This document shows positions 52,148-61,174 of a DNA stretch of 64,000 nt, piece by piece. This DNA is from Chitinophaga terrae (ex Kim and Jung 2007) (lineage in GTDB: Bacteria; Bacteroidota; Bacteroidia; Chitinophagales; Chitinophagaceae), in the NCBI RefSeq assembly GCF_900107795.1, contig NZ_FNRL01000001.1:306544-370543 (forward strand), in the 5' to 3' direction. The position numbers and the translations under genes are program-made. The number at the start of each line of letters is the position of its first letter. The first letter of the stretch is position 1. The notes beneath the pieces were generated by a model. That model ran no database searches, was not told the origin of the DNA, and saw only the letters and a program-made list of their open reading frames with translations.

Positions 52148-52969
52148 ATGTTATTTCAACAACGTACGGTTTTCATAACCGGAGCCAGCAGAGGCATAGG
52201 TAAAGCAATAGCACTACGATTAGCAGCCCAGGGCGCCAATATCGTAATAGCCGCAAAAAGCGTTACAGAAGATCCCCGCTTAGGCGGAACCATCTACTCC
52301 GCCGCCCAGGAAGTGATCGACGCCGGCGGACAAGCACTCGCCGTACAAGTCGATATCCGCGAAGAATCACAAATAGCTCAAGCCGTTCAACAAGCTGTCG
52401 ACAAATTCGGCGGAATAGATATCCTGATCAACAACGCATCCGCCATCCAACTAACCAATACCGAAGAAACACCCGCCAAACGGTTCGACCTCATGTTCGA
52501 TATCAACGTACGCGGCACCTTCCTCGTTACCCAACATTGCATCCCACATCTCAAAAAAGGCAATAACCCGCATATCCTTACCCTATCCCCTCCCCTTAAC
52601 CTCGATCCCCGCTGGTTCGGCCCTCATGTTGCCTACACCATCAGTAAATACAATATGAGCATGCTCGCCATCGGATGGGCCAACGAACTGGAAAAATATA
52701 AAATCGCATCCAACGCCCTCTGGCCGGTCACCACCATCGCCACCGCCGCCGTTAAAAACCTCCTGGGCGGAGATACACTGATCAACAAAAGCCGTACAAC
52801 CGATATATTAGCCGATGCCGCCGAATATATTCTCCAGCAACCCTCCCATACCTATACAGGCCATACCTTCCTCGACGAAGAAGTACTGCAGGCCGCAGGG
52901 ATCACCAACTTCGATAAATATGCAGTAGTGCCAGGCGCCCAACTGCAACGCGACCTCTTTATTTCCTAA
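52148..52969 (+). CDS. Short-chain dehydrogenase/reductase (HSDL2-like)
   Basis: A 273-residue cytoplasmic NAD(P)-dependent oxidoreductase with the Rossmann motif TGASRGIG (11-18), the NNAS motif (DILINNASAI), S147 in ILTLSPP and the catalytic Y163-x3-K167 (VAYTISKYN). The longer loop around KSVTEDPRLGGTIYSAAQEV is characteristic of hydroxysteroid-dehydrogenase-like 2 proteins. Substrate unknown. It stands alone, with an 8-bp hairpin (CCTGGCAG / CTGCCAGG) shortly after its stop. Confidence 0.9.
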   Translation: MLFQQRTVFITGASRGIGKAIALRLAAQGANIVIAAKSVTEDPRLGGTIYSAAQEVIDAGGQALAVQVDIREESQIAQAVQQAVDKFGGIDILINNASAIQLTNTEETPAKRFDLMFDINVRGTFLVTQHCIPHLKKGNNPHILTLSPPLNLDPRWFGPHVAYTISKYNMSMLAIGWANELEKYKIASNALWPVTTIATAAVKNLLGGDTLINKSRTTDILADAAEYILQQPSHTYTGHTFLDEEVLQAAGITNFDKYAVVPGAQLQRDLFIS

Positions 52970-53306
52970 CCCCTCCCATTTGCCTCCCTGGCAGCTGGCA
53001 GGCTGCCAGGATACCGCAGTCAACTCCCGTTCAATTTTCTAAAAAACTGTAGATCAAACAATAATAAAATTCCAGCAAGTCAATTAACTGTCATCTCAAC
53101 ACTTAATTTGTATATTAATTTTATTTGGGTAATTTTATATATCCACGATATACATATTTACACCCACGATGGCATAACATACCAGGAATTTGTGCAGGAA
53201 AAACAATTTCGAATCATTAATCACTCTAAAACCACGGCTTTAATTATGACATAAATGGTGTTCTGCACAAAACACTAATTTTTCTCACCTCTTATCATTC
53301 CATGTT
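52970..53306 (+). other. 337-bp intergenic region before the fourth susC
   Basis: It contains a hairpin with perfect 8-bp arms (CCTGGCAG at 52987, CTGCCAGG at 53003) just after the SDR gene, probably its terminator although it lacks a T-run. AT-rich DNA without a gene follows. The run ATATCCACGATATAC (about 53140) is partly palindromic and could be a regulatory site. Nothing else is recognised. Confidence 0.35.
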
Positions 53307-56300
53307 ATGCAAAAATCGACGCATTGGTGCGCTGAACGCAGTCGCACGCCCTTACTTTTGCTCACGCTATTTATGGTACTATTTAGCTGGCAAAGGTCAA
53401 AGGCCCATCCTTTCCAGGCTTCGCCTGTTTCCGGTACCGTTAGGAACGAAAAGAATGAACCGCTGATCGGCGTATCTGTAAAAGTGCAGGGCGGCAACAC
53501 CGGTACTGTTACAAATCAAAGCGGGCATTTCGAACTGAATGTTCCCGCAGGCGCTACCCTGGTGTTTACCTATGTCGGATACGAACAGCTTACTCAAAAG
53601 ATCACAGACCGGAATCCTTTAACCATCACCCTGAAAGAAAGCGCCAGCGGCTTAAACGAAGTAGTGGTAGTAGGATACGGCACCCAGAAGAAAACTTCCT
53701 CTACTGCTGCTGTTGCCGCCGTTCAGGGTAAAGAACTGGCCAAATCGCCTGTGGCCAATATCTCCAATGCCCTGGCAGGTAATATCTCCGGCGTCAGCAT
53801 GCGCCCTAACGGAGGACAGCCGGGCCGCGATAACCCGGATATTCATATCCGCGGTATCGCCACCACCGGCAGCAACGCCCCGCTTATCGTAGTAGACGGT
53901 ATTATCAGGAATAACATCAACGATATTCCTCCCGACGCTATCGCTACGGTTACTGTTTTGAAAGACGCCGCCGCCGTTGCCCCATATGGATTGGGAGGCG
54001 CCAACGGGGTTATTCTCATCACCACTAAAAAGGGTCAATCCGGCGTTCCTACCCTCTCCCTGAATGCCTACTACGGCATTCAAACGCCTACCTACTACCC
54101 TCGCATGCTGAATGCACAGGACTATATGCGGCTGAGGAATGAAGCCTATCTTAACGAGAATCCCGGCGGTACTCAACTTCCTTTTGCCCAGGACCTGATA
54201 GATAATTATGCCGCCAAAAACGCGGAAGACCCGGATAAGTATCCCATCAGCAATACGAAAGACCTGGTTCGCATGCACGCTCCTATGCAGCATTACGATA
54301 TGCAGCTGTCGGGCGGTAATAAAACAGCGCGTTACTATGCGGGTTTAGGTTACCTGCGGCAAGACGGGATGTTTGAACCCATCAATTACCAACGGTATAA
54401 CTACAACGTAAACCTGGATGTAAGCGCTACGCCCACTACTACAGTCAATCTTTCGCTGCTGGGAGCGATCGGTAAAACAAACAGCGTAGATGCTGCTACC
54501 ACGCCCGGGCAATTGTTCAGGGCGGCTTATAAACTGATCCCCATCACGAACCTGTACTATAGTAATGGGCTCTGGGGCGAGTTTGCAGGAAACTCTCCTG
54601 TCGGCATCCTCAAAGCAGGATATTCGCACCGTACCGATAATAACCTGCTTACTACTTTAAGCATAGAACAGCAATTGCCATTTATAAAAGGATTAAGCAT
54701 TAAAGGAACGTTCAGCTACGATCCTAACGAATCGACCGTTAAAGGCTGGCATACTCCTTTTTATTTCTACTCTCAAAATACTTCTACCACTCCTTATACT
54801 TATACCAAACAGATATCTACTTCCGAAGGAAACGCCGCTGCCTACACCTGGTTGAACCAGGAATATGCTAAACGGCAATACTTCACCTACCAGGGATTTA
54901 TCAACTATCATAATACCTTCGGGAACCATGATATTTCTGCGTTGGTGGTAGCAGAAGCCAGAACCACCGACTCTACCGGCTTCTCGGCCCGCCGCAACAA
55001 CTTCGCTGTAAATATTGATGAATTGGGAATGGGTAGTTCCAACAAGAACGATTTTGACAACAACGGCTCTACCCTCACCGGCAGCCAACTTGGCTTCGTT
55101 TACAGGTTTGGTTATATCTATAAGAACAAATACCTCCTGGAAGCGGCAGGACGTTATGACGGGCATTACTACTTCGCACCGGGCAAACGATGGGGTTACT
55201 TCCCCGCTTTCTCCGCCGGCTGGGTAATATCTGAAGAACCTTTCCTCAAAGCCCAGGGTACTGCATTGAATTACCTGAAAATAAGAGGTTCCTGGGGTAA
55301 ATCGGGTAACCTGGCAGGTACGGCTTTCCAATACCTGAACGGCTATAACCTCTATGGTAACGCTTACGCATATGGGAATGGCAGTATGGTACAGGGCTCC
55401 AATATCACCACCGAAGCCAATCCCAACATCACCTGGGAAATTTCCACGAAAACAGATGTGGGTATCGACGCTACCTTCTGGCAAGGCCTGCTGAACTTCT
55501 CTGCCGACTACTTCCACGAACGCAGAACCGGTATGTTGCTGCCTCCTGCAGTTACAGTACCGCTGGAATATGGCCTCGGCCTTTCCGACGAGAACGCCGG
55601 TATAATGGAAAACAACGGTATTGAGATCAGCGCCGGCACCCAGCACCGTTTCAGCAACGGCTTACGTGTAGCCCTGAACGGTAACTTCAGCTATGCGAAA
55701 AACAAAATGGTACAGGTATTTGAAACAGCGGCCACCCGCAACAATCCTAACCGCAGCAGAACCGGCCGCCCTATGGGCACTCCTTTCGGTTACCATGCGC
55801 TAGGCCTGTTCACCACCGCCGATGATAAGAACGGCGACGGCATCATTGACGCCCAGGATGGCTATAATGTAACCCAATTCGGTACCCTGCACCCGGGCGA
55901 CATCAAATATGCTGATATCGGGGGGCCTGACGGCAAACCGGATGGTAAAATAGACGCGTACGACGAAGTGGCCATCGGTAACCCCGTATACCCGTTCATT
56001 ACCTACGGCTTCACTCCTACTGCTTCCTGGAAAGGATTTGATCTGAGCCTGTTCTTCCAGGGTTCTGCACTGGCCGGCCTCACGATCCGTGGCTTCCAGA
56101 CCATTCCTTTCAACAACAACAACAGCAACTCGGCCTACGAATATTTCAACAACCACTGGACGCCTCAAAAACAGGATGCAAAATATCCAAGGGCTAACCA
56201 GTCGCCATATGCCAACAATACCCAGAACAGCGATTTCTGGATAATGAAAACAGGATACCTGAGATTAAAGACCATCGTATTCGGCTATTCGCTGCCGGCA

Positions 56301-56471
56301 AAGGTGATCAAAGCGCTTCGTATGCAGCAGCTGAGAGTGTACTTCTCCGGTCAGAACCTGCTTACTTTCAGCAAGCTGAAGTTCATGGACCCAGAAGTAG
56401 GCTATACAGATCTTGAAACCGCCTACCCGAATCAACGTAATGTCACTTTTGGCTTAAACCTGACCTTTTAA
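53307..56471 (+). CDS. SusC/RagA-type TonB-linked transporter
   Basis: A 1054-residue transporter. The signal core LLLLTLFMVLFSW follows a charged N-region of about 14 residues. Regulatory-like domain VSGTVRNEKNEPLIGVSVKV (about 41-112), linker EVVVVGYGTQKKTSS near 117, plug with DAAAVAPYGLGGANGV, barrel ending VTFGLNLTF. The plug motif reads APYGLGGANG where other family members have AIYGSRAANG, as in a distinct SusC subgroup. The cognate susD starts 10 bp downstream. No enzyme is in the operon. Confidence 0.95.
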   Translation: MQKSTHWCAERSRTPLLLLTLFMVLFSWQRSKAHPFQASPVSGTVRNEKNEPLIGVSVKVQGGNTGTVTNQSGHFELNVPAGATLVFTYVGYEQLTQKITDRNPLTITLKESASGLNEVVVVGYGTQKKTSSTAAVAAVQGKELAKSPVANISNALAGNISGVSMRPNGGQPGRDNPDIHIRGIATTGSNAPLIVVDGIIRNNINDIPPDAIATVTVLKDAAAVAPYGLGGANGVILITTKKGQSGVPTLSLNAYYGIQTPTYYPRMLNAQDYMRLRNEAYLNENPGGTQLPFAQDLIDNYAAKNAEDPDKYPISNTKDLVRMHAPMQHYDMQLSGGNKTARYYAGLGYLRQDGMFEPINYQRYNYNVNLDVSATPTTTVNLSLLGAIGKTNSVDAATTPGQLFRAAYKLIPITNLYYSNGLWGEFAGNSPVGILKAGYSHRTDNNLLTTLSIEQQLPFIKGLSIKGTFSYDPNESTVKGWHTPFYFYSQNTSTTPYTYTKQISTSEGNAAAYTWLNQEYAKRQYFTYQGFINYHNTFGNHDISALVVAEARTTDSTGFSARRNNFAVNIDELGMGSSNKNDFDNNGSTLTGSQLGFVYRFGYIYKNKYLLEAAGRYDGHYYFAPGKRWGYFPAFSAGWVISEEPFLKAQGTALNYLKIRGSWGKSGNLAGTAFQYLNGYNLYGNAYAYGNGSMVQGSNITTEANPNITWEISTKTDVGIDATFWQGLLNFSADYFHERRTGMLLPPAVTVPLEYGLGLSDENAGIMENNGIEISAGTQHRFSNGLRVALNGNFSYAKNKMVQVFETAATRNNPNRSRTGRPMGTPFGYHALGLFTTADDKNGDGIIDAQDGYNVTQFGTLHPGDIKYADIGGPDGKPDGKIDAYDEVAIGNPVYPFITYGFTPTASWKGFDLSLFFQGSALAGLTIRGFQTIPFNNNNSNSAYEYFNNHWTPQKQDAKYPRANQSPYANNTQNSDFWIMKTGYLRLKTIVFGYSLPAKVIKALRMQQLRVYFSGQNLLTFSKLKFMDPEVGYTDLETAYPNQRNVTFGLNLTF

Positions 56472-56481
56472 TCTTACTATC

Positions 56482-58263
56482 ATGATCCGTATCAAACATA
56501 TTATCATAACATGCCTGGTCTGCGTTTGTATGGCCTGCAACAAAGATTTCCTGGAAAATACCAATAAGAGTAAACTGACAGATGATATGCAGTGGTCTGG
56601 CGAAGGCAATGCAGACCTCTTCCTGAACGACATCTACAGTGCGCTGCCAAATTATTGGAACCAGCCGGAAAACCTCGACAATTTCACGGACGACAACGAC
56701 GCCGGTTTTTATTATACTTCCTACAACTGGAAACAAGGTATTGTATCGCCTGCCTCCAGCGATTACACTGTATGGGGCGGTATCACCGGGTCGGCCGACC
56801 TTACCAACTGGCCAACTACCTTCAACAACATCCGCAAGTGCAACACGTTCATTGCCGCAGTACAGCAATACGCTTCCAATTTTTCAGAAGCCTGGAGAAA
56901 TAAACGCCTGGATGAAGCCCGTTTCCTCAGGGCCTTTTTCTACAGCGAATTATGGCAGCATGTTGGCGGATTGCCCATCATCACCGAACCGATGGACAGG
57001 CGCAAAGACGACAGCACAGAGATCTATAAAGCAAGGAACACTTTCGCCGAAACTGCAGATTTCATAACCTCCGAATTAGACGCTATTGTAAAAGGCCAGC
57101 ACCTGAATGTAAAATACAATCATGGCGATGCAGATGCAGGAAGGGCTACCCTGGGCGCTGCGCTGGCCCTGAAAGGCTGGGTGGAACTATATGCCGCCAG
57201 CCCCGCATTTAACGCCGCTACGCCGGCTGCAGGCATCGATCCTAACAAAGTTGCCGGCTACAACAACTACGACCCGCAACGCTGGGCTAAAGCTGCCGCT
57301 TCTTTTAAACTGTTCATTGATAACTACGGCAACGGCAAACCTTATGAACTGTTCCCTAACCAGGCAACGTTGTGGTATGAAGCGAACGAGTATAATTCAG
57401 AAGTGGTATGGGACAGGCAGGTAGTGGCCAATATTATGGGTTCTTCCTTCGAACAATACGGAGGTCCCGTGTGGATCCTGGGTAACTATTATACCTGGGG
57501 TAACTACAATCCTACCCAGGAACTGGTAGACCAGTTCCAGATGGCTAATGGTAAATCCATCACCGATCCGGCTTCCGGCTACGACAAACAGCAACCCTAT
57601 AAGAACCGGGAAAAACGGTTTTACGACTGGATCGTTTACGACGGGGCGCCTTACAAAATGGATTGGATGGATAGAACAGACACTATTTTTACCCGCATCG
57701 ATAAAGTACGTCCTTCTAAAAACCAGATAGATTTCGGAACAGATGATGTAAGCAATACAGGGTATTATTTTAAGAAGAAACTGAATCCCCTGGTTCGTCC
57801 GGGCGGCGGTGCAGTAAGCGGCGCAAACTTCATTTATTTCAGGTATGTGGAAGTATTGCTGGGATATGCAGAAGCGCAGAACGAAGTTGCCGGTCCTGAC
57901 GGTACTGTTTACAATGCCATGCACCTGGTAAGACAACGGGCAGGGCTACCCGATCTGCCTGCGGGTTTATCGAAAGATGAAATGAGAGAAGCCATCCTGC
58001 ATGAAAGAAGAGTAGAACTTTGTTTCGAGCAAAAACGCTTCTACGACATCGTACGGCATAAGATCGCCAACACGGTAATGAACGTGGACAAACATGGTAT
58101 GATGATCACCAATACCTCGCCTAACGACAACAAAGGCGTATGGAAGTATGAACCGGTACCATTAAACCACCCCCACGTATTCAAACCCCACATGTACCTG
58201 AACCCTATCCCCCAGGACGTGATAGACCGTAACCGAAAAATCGTCCAGAATCCTGGCTATTAA
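56482..58263 (+). CDS. SusD/RagB-type surface lipoprotein
   Basis: A 593-residue SusD, longer than the other three here (about 480-510). Lipoprotein signal CLVCVCMAC followed by NKDFLEN. Family blocks LDEARFLRAFFYSELWQHVGGLPI, FIYFRYVEVLLGYAEAQNEV and ILHERRVELCFEQKRFYDIVRH are clear, and it ends IVQNPGY. It is paired with the SusC just upstream. The stop is three bases before the extended palindromic repeat copy 3, with no other terminator, so the repeat may end this transcript. Confidence 0.95.
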   Translation: MIRIKHIIITCLVCVCMACNKDFLENTNKSKLTDDMQWSGEGNADLFLNDIYSALPNYWNQPENLDNFTDDNDAGFYYTSYNWKQGIVSPASSDYTVWGGITGSADLTNWPTTFNNIRKCNTFIAAVQQYASNFSEAWRNKRLDEARFLRAFFYSELWQHVGGLPIITEPMDRRKDDSTEIYKARNTFAETADFITSELDAIVKGQHLNVKYNHGDADAGRATLGAALALKGWVELYAASPAFNAATPAAGIDPNKVAGYNNYDPQRWAKAAASFKLFIDNYGNGKPYELFPNQATLWYEANEYNSEVVWDRQVVANIMGSSFEQYGGPVWILGNYYTWGNYNPTQELVDQFQMANGKSITDPASGYDKQQPYKNREKRFYDWIVYDGAPYKMDWMDRTDTIFTRIDKVRPSKNQIDFGTDDVSNTGYYFKKKLNPLVRPGGGAVSGANFIYFRYVEVLLGYAEAQNEVAGPDGTVYNAMHLVRQRAGLPDLPAGLSKDEMREAILHERRVELCFEQKRFYDIVRHKIANTVMNVDKHGMMITNTSPNDNKGVWKYEPVPLNHPHVFKPHMYLNPIPQDVIDRNRKIVQNPGY

Positions 58264-58266
58264 TAG

Positions 58267-58478
58267 TCACGCAGAATGTTTCACGCAGAGAGGCATAAGG
58301 AGCAAAGAAGCATAAGATTTTTTGACCGAAGCGGATTTTAAGAAGCAAAGGAAGGGAGATTATGTTATACATTGTGTTATATAACATAATCTCCCTTCCT
58401 TTGCTTTCTTATTTTCCTTAAAATATATCTTATGCTTCTTTGCTCCTTATGCCTCTCTGCGTGAAACATTCTGCGTGA
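58267..58478. repeat. Palindromic repeat element, copy 3 (longest)
   Basis: A 212-bp element whose outer 52 bp on each side (58267-58318 and 58427-58478) are exact reverse complements. The part equivalent to copies 1 and 2 is 58278-58467. The inner stem is 25 bp, perfect (GCAAAGGAAGGGAGATTATG and its complement), with an expanded apex containing GTTATA twice. It occupies all the space between the convergent SusD gene (stop 58263) and the DUF1080 gene (stop 58481). Confidence 0.92.
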
Positions 58479-58480
58479 TA

Positions 58481-59254
58481 CTACAACTCGCGGATCCAGA
58501 TGTTGCGGAAGCTCAGCGGTTCGCTCTTATCGCCGTGCGATTGCAGTTTGATAGGGCTTGCACCATGCGCCTGGCGGTAAGCCGGAGTACCGATATACTG
58601 GGTAGGTCCTTTCAGTTCTGTATCGTTCTGTACCAGTACGCCGTTGAACAATACGGTCACTTTTGCAGGTTTCACCAGGGAACCGTCGGTACCGAATACC
58701 GGGGCTGTCCAGATCACGTCGTAAGTTTGCCATTCGCCTGGTTTGTTGGTAGGGTTGGCGAGCGGAACTGCTTGTTTATATACGCTGGCTGCCTGGCCGT
58801 TCGTATAGGTTTTGTTTTCGTAAGAATCCAGGATCTGCAACTCATACCCTGCATCCCCTTTACCCAGGGAAGCCAGGAAAAGACCGCTGTTGCCGCGACC
58901 CTGGCCGGTACCTGTGATGTTTGCAGGCACTCGCCATTCGATATGCAGCTGGTAGTTAGTGAAACTGCGTTTAGTTTCGATATTGCCGTATTTTTTGTCT
59001 ACGGTCAGTAAACCGTCTTTCACTGTCCATTTAGCAGGCGTGTTGCGGTCATCTGCCATTACCCACTCATTCAGGTTGCTGCCATCAAATAATACGATAG
59101 CATCTGAAGGCGCTTCTCCGCACTTTTTACCAGGTTTAACCACCGGGGGAACGGGAGTATATACTTCTGTATCTTCAGGTTTCGCTTTATCCTGTGCTGA
59201 TACTGCCAGTGCTCCACCGGCTAAAAGCATAGTAACTAGGAATTTTCTTTTCAT
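58481..59254 (-). CDS. DUF1080 (3-keto-disaccharide hydrolase-like) secreted protein
   Basis: A 257-residue exported protein (signal MKRKFLVTMLLAGGALAVSA). The concanavalin-like beta-sandwich of DUF1080 is shown by IVLFDGSNLNEWVM near 68, WTVKDGLLTVDKKYGNIETKR, the strand YQLHIEWRVP, GRGNSGLFLA near 135 and the C-terminal IKLQSHGDKSEPLSFRNIWIREL. Members of this domain family hydrolyse or bind 3-keto-glycosides; catalysis by this protein is not assured. Single gene, facing the fourth susCD operon across repeat copy 3. Confidence 0.88.
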   Translation of the reverse strand: MKRKFLVTMLLAGGALAVSAQDKAKPEDTEVYTPVPPVVKPGKKCGEAPSDAIVLFDGSNLNEWVMADDRNTPAKWTVKDGLLTVDKKYGNIETKRSFTNYQLHIEWRVPANITGTGQGRGNSGLFLASLGKGDAGYELQILDSYENKTYTNGQAASVYKQAVPLANPTNKPGEWQTYDVIWTAPVFGTDGSLVKPAKVTVLFNGVLVQNDTELKGPTQYIGTPAYRQAHGASPIKLQSHGDKSEPLSFRNIWIREL

Positions 59255-59390
59255 AATCTGATTTTAACTGGAATGAATCCCCTTATGGCAGGGTTAAGCC
59301 ACAATAATAGAGAAAATAGTATATCAACGCAAGCATTTTTGTATCAACGGTGGTAACATACAGTTAACAATTAATTCACTTCTTTGCAAA

Positions 59391-60938
59391 ATGAAAAGAG
59401 TTATACTGTTATTGCTATGCCTTATCCAGGGCCTGACAAACATTAAAGCTTCCGAACCTGTCGCCATCGTCATATCCGCGCCCGATACCACTTTCCTCGC
59501 TTTGCGCCAGGCGCACGACCAGGCCGTTGCCAGGCAGGATATGCAAACAGCCGGCAAATGCCTGCAGGAAATGGGAAAGATCTGCTATACCCTCGGCCAC
59601 TATGCCAGTTCTCTGGATTATTACCAACAGGCCATGCAGGCTTTTGAAGCGGCAGGAAATAAAAAGGAACAGGCCGGCTTATTGAATGATATAGGAGAAT
59701 TATATTATAGGAATATCAATAAAACCGCTGCTAAAAAACAGTTCGACAAAGCCCTGCAGCTGTTTCAAACAATGAAAAACATTCCCGGGATGGCCGAAAC
59801 CTACGGGCATATAGGTCATTATTATGAAAAACAGCAGCAATACGATAGTGCGCATTATTTCCAGCACTCGGCCCTGGCATTATACCAGCAATTAAAAGAT
59901 ACTGTTGGCATTGCACGGATATACGAACACCTGGGTACCATACATGAAGACCTTTCCCAATACGATACCGCCCTCTCCTATTTCAATAAAGCGCTGGCGC
60001 TGTACGAACAAAGAGGTAACAAACCGGAAGGGTTGGAAGTGACCAATAATATAGGGGATATTTTAAGGAAAACAGGCCGCTATGCCGCCGGCATCAGCTG
60101 GTCGTTGCGCGCCCTTAACCTTGCCCTGCAAAGCAACAACAAATACCAGGAAGGGGCAGCCTGTAAAGACCTGGCAAAAGCTTACAACCTCCTGGGGAAA
60201 AATGACAGCGCCTTTTATTATATGGAATGGAGCCGCAAATGCCTCAGCGAGATATACTCGGCGCAGAATAACCAGCAGATGAGCTTTCTGCAGGTCTTAT
60301 ACGATACCAATAAAAAATCAGAAGAGATCAACCGGTTGGAAAACAGTCACCGGGTGAACCGTGTCATTTACATTGCCATCGGCATCGTAGTGGCGTTGCT
60401 GGTAGCCCTGGCCCTGGCCATCATTTCCCGCCAGAAGCTGAAGATCAGCCAGGCCCAGGCCCTTTCGGAACAGAATGCCGCTATCAACAAGGTGCAAAAA
60501 GACCAGCTGGAGCTGAAAAGCCGGCAACTGGCCAATCATACCCTCGACATCATTCAACGGAACCAGTTCCTGGAAGAACTACGTCATAGTCTTACCCAAC
60601 TGGTACAGGACGAGAAAAGGGACCAGAAAAAACAATTGCAGCAGCTGGTAGTGAAGATCAACCAGAATGTGAGCCATGAAAAACAATGGAAAGAATTCAC
60701 AGATGTTTTTGAACAGGTACACCAGGTGTTTTTTGATAAACTGAATGCCAGGTTCGGCGATCTGACAAACAACGATATACGCCTGCTTGCATTGCATAAA
60801 ATGAATATCGATTCAAAAGACATGGCTACGATCTTAGGCATTTCACCGGATAGTTTAAGAGTGGCCAGGTATCGCCTGAGAAAAAAATTAAACATACAGG
60901 AAGGAGATACGCTCACCACTTTTGTGCAGAATCTCTAG
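59391..60938 (+). CDS. Membrane-anchored TPR protein with C-terminal helix-turn-helix
   Basis: A 515-residue protein: signal peptide (about 1-20), five or six tetratricopeptide repeats (about 45-300, e.g. AETYGHIGHYYEKQQQYDSA, IARIYEHLGTIHEDLSQYDT), one membrane helix (IYIAIGIVVALLVALALAII, about 325-345), a coiled coil (about 350-430) and a LuxR/sigma-4-like helix-turn-helix (DSKDMATILGISPDSLRVARYRLRKK cut at its ends, about 475-505). Sensing outside and DNA binding inside on one chain is a known Bacteroidota design. It may control the receptor gene downstream (236-bp gap). Confidence 0.85.
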   Translation: MKRVILLLLCLIQGLTNIKASEPVAIVISAPDTTFLALRQAHDQAVARQDMQTAGKCLQEMGKICYTLGHYASSLDYYQQAMQAFEAAGNKKEQAGLLNDIGELYYRNINKTAAKKQFDKALQLFQTMKNIPGMAETYGHIGHYYEKQQQYDSAHYFQHSALALYQQLKDTVGIARIYEHLGTIHEDLSQYDTALSYFNKALALYEQRGNKPEGLEVTNNIGDILRKTGRYAAGISWSLRALNLALQSNNKYQEGAACKDLAKAYNLLGKNDSAFYYMEWSRKCLSEIYSAQNNQQMSFLQVLYDTNKKSEEINRLENSHRVNRVIYIAIGIVVALLVALALAIISRQKLKISQAQALSEQNAAINKVQKDQLELKSRQLANHTLDIIQRNQFLEELRHSLTQLVQDEKRDQKKQLQQLVVKINQNVSHEKQWKEFTDVFEQVHQVFFDKLNARFGDLTNNDIRLLALHKMNIDSKDMATILGISPDSLRVARYRLRKKLNIQEGDTLTTFVQNL

Positions 60939-61174
60939 TGTTAACATTCCGGTAATATTACGCTAACATAATGGTAATGGAGGATCGCGTTACAAACAAC
61001 ACATTGACAAACAATAAATTACAACACACTTGTATACGCTGCTTACGCTTTGTTTACGGTGCTGTTAACGTTGTTCACAATTTGCTTACGCCCGGTTTTC
61101 CGTTTTCTTCTTTCCTAAAATGAGTTTTGCGATATGGTTTTGCCATGCAATCAACTATATCAAATTCATCTCAA

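Noticed and set aside
54693..55646. Minus-strand open frame of 317 codons opposite the fourth susC
   Set aside because: It mirrors the susC coding frame and has no recognisable motif; a shadow frame.
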